Origin: CAZBEL01 sp964628055
GTDB lineage: Bacteria > Fidelibacterota > Marinisomatia > Marinisomatales > TCS56
DNA length: 64,000 bases
Reading direction: 5' to 3'
NCBI GenBank assembly: GCA_964628055.1
Contig: CAZVNL010000010.1
Span: 1 to 64,000, forward strand
This document shows, piece by piece, positions 60,437-64,000 of the stretch. Position 1 is the first letter of the stretch, and each line of letters opens with the position of its first letter. The notes beneath the pieces are model-generated. The model was not told where the DNA came from, searched no databases, and saw only the letters and a program-made list of their open reading frames with translations. The translations under genes and the position numbers were made by a program.

Positions 60437-63400
60437 TCATCCCATCAGCTTGGCAAGGTAGTCATATTCATCAGAGCGCTCGGGGAAAAGGATGTGCGCC
60501 TCCGTAAACTTCTTCTTATCCCATTTTCCGTTCTCATATCTGGTGCGCAGATCGTCGAACGGTGTTGCGGAAACTATGAACGAATCCAGGACGACATCGG
60601 TCATCTTCGTCCGCTTGCACATGGCCTTGGCCAATTCCGGGAGCGATTCGTGTAATTGCGCCTTGTCGTCGTACTGATAGGCTTCGGCATGCAGCATCCC
60701 GTGGGGCTCAACGAACACAATACGCTGCTGACGGGTAGTCTTGATCCAGAGGATAAAGTCGGGATAGAAACCTCGCGTCTCGAAGAAGCCGATTCCCTTA
60801 CCTCGGCTCAGATTTCTCAGTAGAAACACTTCCACGTTGGCCAGTGAATTACTCTTCTCCACTGACCAGTAGTCTTTCAGGTCTTGAACGAATTGCTTCT
60901 CGCTATGCTTCAAGCCCGGGGGAAGCATCTTGATGTTATCGCCTTGCTCGATCAGTAAGGGCTGATACAAATGACGGTCGAAATGGAGTCGGGGAAGCTC
61001 ACTTGTCTCTTTCTCGTAGAGTTCTTCGACATTCTTGATGAGCTTTTCCACGTCAGATACGAGTCTTGCATGGGAGCGTTTGATATTGACCGTGTATACG
61101 CTGGCAGAGCCATCCCTGACATTGAAGCTGAGATTTGGGTCAGTTTCGTCGAGAGTCTTGTAAACCATGTGTCTCGAATCCCATCGCTCGCGTCTCACCC
61201 GGTAGAAAGCATCGGTGTATTTCCTGAGAATATTGACGACTGCTTCCTGAAGAAGGGCCGTGCCCGCGAAGGTTTGGGGACAGGTTACGGATTCATCGGC
61301 GACCAGCCTGTAAAGTCTCGAAGGCACCGAGTGTAACATGATTCTTCTGGGGACATCCGGCAGGATGACCAGATTGTTCAGGCCTTTGCGCTCCTTGTAC
61401 TCAAGCAAATCGAGGTAGGCTTTTTCCCAATCGACGAGACCAAGACTTTCATCAGGAATAGGCTGATCGCGGCCAGCCCGAACCTCAGTGCTCATGATGC
61501 CGGAAGCGCCGCTTTCAAGCGCCTGCACCTTGAGCGACATGTCAACCCGGACGGTTACCGAAGGGTCGGGCTCCAGTACGATGTGCTCTTGCGCCGCAAA
61601 ATCGCAGTCGTCCGGGACACGGGGAACTACAAGGCCCTTCTTGAGGAACTCCTTATTGGGCCGGATGAAAAGAGGAAGCTCGACATACCCTTCGGTCTCG
61701 ACGCCTTCCTTCTCCAGGTACTCCCGGAACTGGGACATGTAGTTGGCGCGCACCGCGAAGATGTTCAGCGTCTCCAGCAAGCCAACATGATCCGGGTGCT
61801 CGCCATCCAGCGCCGCGCTTCTCTTGAGGCTGAATCCTTTGCCCCGCAGGCGCACGCCGCGCCCGAAGAGTTGGATGATTTGTGAGCCTTCCTGCCGCCC
61901 AATGTTGAGCAGGCCCATGTTGGAGACCCGCCAGGAATTCCAGCCCTCCATGAACTTCTTCGCACCAATGAGCACGTCGATGGTCGTGTCCTGATCGCCG
62001 ATGCCGTCGAAGAGAGAACCGCTGAGCGCGTCCTCCTCCAGGGTTATCCCGGAGTCGTCCTCGTCCACGAGCTTCTTGAACGTGCTGGTATCGCCTATGT
62101 AGATTAGGCCGAAGTAGTCCTCCGCACCACTCGCCTTCAGCCCGATCTCACCGGTGCTGCCCCGGATGTCGCAGAGGTGCAGGCCGCCTCCCGTTGGCGC
62201 GTGAAGCACCCTTGACGAGAATGTCCTGATAGGCCTTCTCGGGTGACAGCCCGCTTGCGCGGAGGTACTTGAACTTGTCCTCGAACACGTCCCGGCCGTC
62301 CGGCGTGACCAGGCCCGTCTTGCCTTCAATCAACTTCTTGATGGTCCTGACCGCCCAGCCGCGCTTGTTCTCCAGTACGTGGTGCAGGAACCGGGCTACG
62401 GTCAAGACGTCGCTTCTCTTCTGTTTGTCTTTGGTGTAGACCGCGTTCACGGTGCTGCCGACGAAAACCCACAAGGGCTTTTCCAGGTTGTAGGGCCGAA
62501 GCACGTCCGCCTGCTCCTCGAACACCCGCTGCTGCTCGTAGAAGGAGAGCAGGTTGCCCAGGAGAAGCGTCTCCGTCTTCTCCTCGGCCGCCTCCTCCTT
62601 CAGGTTGAGGATGCGGAAATCCTTGCCGTACCCGTCGCCGTGGAAGTAGCGGTAGGAGTAATCGAAAACGATGGCCTTTCCATATTCCGCCGTGAGCTGA
62701 TCGTTCCGCGCGGCCGTCAGGGCCTGGCCGAACGTAGCGCTGTATTCGAACGTGAAGCCCGTCTCGCCCAGGGCGTCGCGGAAGCTCCGCCACGCCTCGC
62801 CGCCGGAGCCCTTGTGCCCCTCGTCCACGAAGATCAGGTTGTTGCCCTCGAACGCCTCCACGGGCACGCTCACGCCACCGCCGCGCTTCTCCTCCACCAG
62901 CTTGGTAATCTCGATGACCCGGACCGCGTCCTTCCCGGCCATCATCAGGCCGCTCTCGTTCAAGTCGAAGCGGCGGCACGGGATGTTCGAGGCGGTCATT
63001 TCCTCTATGTGCTGCTCGCTCAGCCCCTCGTTGGGCGTAATCAGCAGGATGTTGTCCAGCGGCATGTTGTTGTAATGCAGGAACTGCCGGTAATTGATGT
63101 GCATGATGAGCGTCTTGCCGCTGCCGGTGGCCATCCAGAAGGCCAGCTTCTTCAGGTCCGACTCCGAGAACTTCGCGTCCTTCGGATCGGCGGCGGTCTT
63201 GGCCGCGTTACGGGCCTCGACAAAGCCGTTGAGCGACCGGAGCATCTCGCCCCGGCGATGGAAGTACCGGTCCAGGAAGATTTCGGTGTAGAGAACGGCG
63301 ACGTGCTGAAAGTACCGGAGGGTGATCGGTTCCGGCCGGCGGGCGTTCATGGCGCGCAGGTGCTCGCGGATGTTATCGTCGTAGCGGGCCAAGTCGGCCA

Positions 63401-63608
63401 GCGGAATCTTCACCTTGTCCCCGCGCGCCTCCAGCCGGTGGTACACGTAGCTATGTCCCGAGGCGTCGAACCCTTCGGCGGCCTCCTTCAGGTCAGCCAA
63501 AAGGTCGCGGTTGTGCTCGTATCCGAACAGGCTATTGAGCCAGGCCAACAGGACCAGCCGCTCTTCGAGCCTCACGTATTCCGATCGGCTGTTTTGGGCT
63601 TGGTGCAT
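60437..63608 (-). pseudogene. type III restriction enzyme Res-like helicase/nuclease, frameshifted
   Basis: Two overlapping frames make one protein of about 1056 residues. The N-terminal part (63608 to about 62210) carries superfamily 2 helicase motifs: FWMATGSGKTLIMHIN (Walker A), FVDEGHKGSGGEAWRSF (DEGH box), and EYSATFGQAL. The C-terminal part (about 62210 to 60437) has the second helicase domain (GEIGLKASGAED, LFGRGVRLRGKG) and near its end FYPDFILWIK...IVFVEPHG, a PD-(D/E)XK-like site where the usual E-x-K reads E-P-H. The frames switch at a GGG run (62209-62211): deleting one G restores VKVLHAPTGGG. The gene is either inactive or affected by an assembly error. No Mod methylase is seen. 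It starts 3 nt after the hepT stop. Confidence 0.8.
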
Positions 63609-63611
63609 GAA

Positions 63612-63983
63612 TCACTCCTTTAGCTGCGGAGCAGGAGGCACCAAAGGCTCTAGTTGGGTAATCAGCTCCGGAATTTGTTCGTGCACGACATCGTAAATCT
63701 CCGCATAGTTCACCTTGTCGTACTGATGGCTTATGACATTTCGCAATCCGACGATCGCCTTCCAGAGAATCTCAGGATGCCCGTTGCGGAAGGCGTCGCT
63801 TACCCTGCGCGCCGCCTCGCCGAGAATCTCCAACTTCCGTTCAACAGCCAACCGCGTGATCTCCCTGTCCCTGCCGGGCGCGAGAAACTCCTCCAACGTA
63901 AGGTCCTCCATGAATTCCACAACGGTCTGGGCGGCATCGAGCATATCCCAAAGATGGGCAGGATCACGTTCCTCAGGTCGCAT
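63612..63983 (-). CDS. hepT: HepT-family toxin (DUF86, HEPN domain)
   Basis: A 123-residue HEPN-fold protein. The RX4HXY catalytic motif is present as RNVISHQY near residue 83. DLTLEEFLAPGRDREITRLAVER and EILGEAARRVSDAF are typical of HepT. In HepT-MntA pairs the toxin is an RNase neutralised by AMPylation of its Tyr by MntA. The partner would be just upstream; the sequence GAGGTGATCTATG at the edge has a TGA ending another gene, consistent with an mntA-like gene outside the window. Confidence 0.88.
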   Translation of the reverse strand: MRPEERDPAHLWDMLDAAQTVVEFMEDLTLEEFLAPGRDREITRLAVERKLEILGEAARRVSDAFRNGHPEILWKAIVGLRNVISHQYDKVNYAEIYDVVHEQIPELITQLEPLVPPAPQLKE

Positions 63984-64000
63984 AGATCACCTCATGGTTA

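Noticed and set aside
62379..63623. A 414-codon open frame on the plus strand, antisense to the Res-like gene
   Set aside because: It is a shadow frame of a G+C-rich gene; the minus-strand protein has helicase motifs, while the plus-strand reading has none and lacks a ribosome-binding site.

Overview
The window is mainly chromosomal DNA from a Gram-negative, LPS-making bacterium. The best fit is the FCB superphylum (Marinimicrobia, KSB1, Calditrichaeota or Ignavibacteria-like lineages); this is an inference. It rests on a GWxTD-domain protein, a DUF4837-like lipoprotein, a PafA-type phosphatase, an S8 protease with a C-terminal dockerin, heptose kinase HldA, and many large outer-membrane barrels. 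The core is gene-dense, mostly minus strand, with many stop/start overlaps of 1-4 nt.

Layout. 1-850: AT-rich mazEF toxin-antitoxin pair. 974-15952: a long minus-strand block with a PD-(D/E)XK nuclease, an isopropylmalate-dehydrogenase-like pseudoenzyme, GWxTD and propeller proteins, hldA, PspC, histone deacetylase-like hydrolase, a degenerate ABC ATPase, trxB, trxA, a NatAB-type ABC exporter, a phosphatase, tyrS and smpB. tRNA-Leu(CAG) follows at 16056. Then come a DegT aminotransferase and an hsp20 with a clear terminator. 18278-26264 is the most striking locus: one minus-strand operon coding, in order of transcription, a di-haem b-type membrane protein, a membrane-anchored ferredoxin/flavoprotein, three secreted multihaem c-type cytochromes (17 CXXCH; 23 CXXCH plus 2 CX4CH; 8 CXXCH plus CX3CH and CX9CH) and an outer-membrane barrel. 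It looks like a complete inner-membrane to outer-membrane electron conduit, and it has a sigma70-like promoter with a CRP/FNR-type palindrome centred near -41.5.

26403-55466 is mostly housekeeping and envelope biogenesis: an SDR reductase, cystathionine beta-synthase core, TlpA-like thioredoxin, methyltransferase, M28 peptidase, dockerin-bearing subtilase, uvrC, ybgC, accA, cell-surface glycan enzymes, rnr, a propeller/giant barrel/Omp85-like trio, lgt, a CPBP protease, lepA and a PEBP protein.

55589-64000 is accessory DNA: a higBA pair whose toxin carries two frameshifts, a parallel beta-helix lipoprotein, a truncated GIY-YIG-associated ORF, a DUF2283 protein, an MFS transporter and a tiny ORF with an in-frame amber codon. 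Three attC-like imperfect palindromes separate several of these genes, so part of the region looks like an integron cassette array without an integrase (CALIN). It ends with a frameshifted type III restriction-like helicase/nuclease placed 3 nt after a HepT toxin gene that runs to the window edge.
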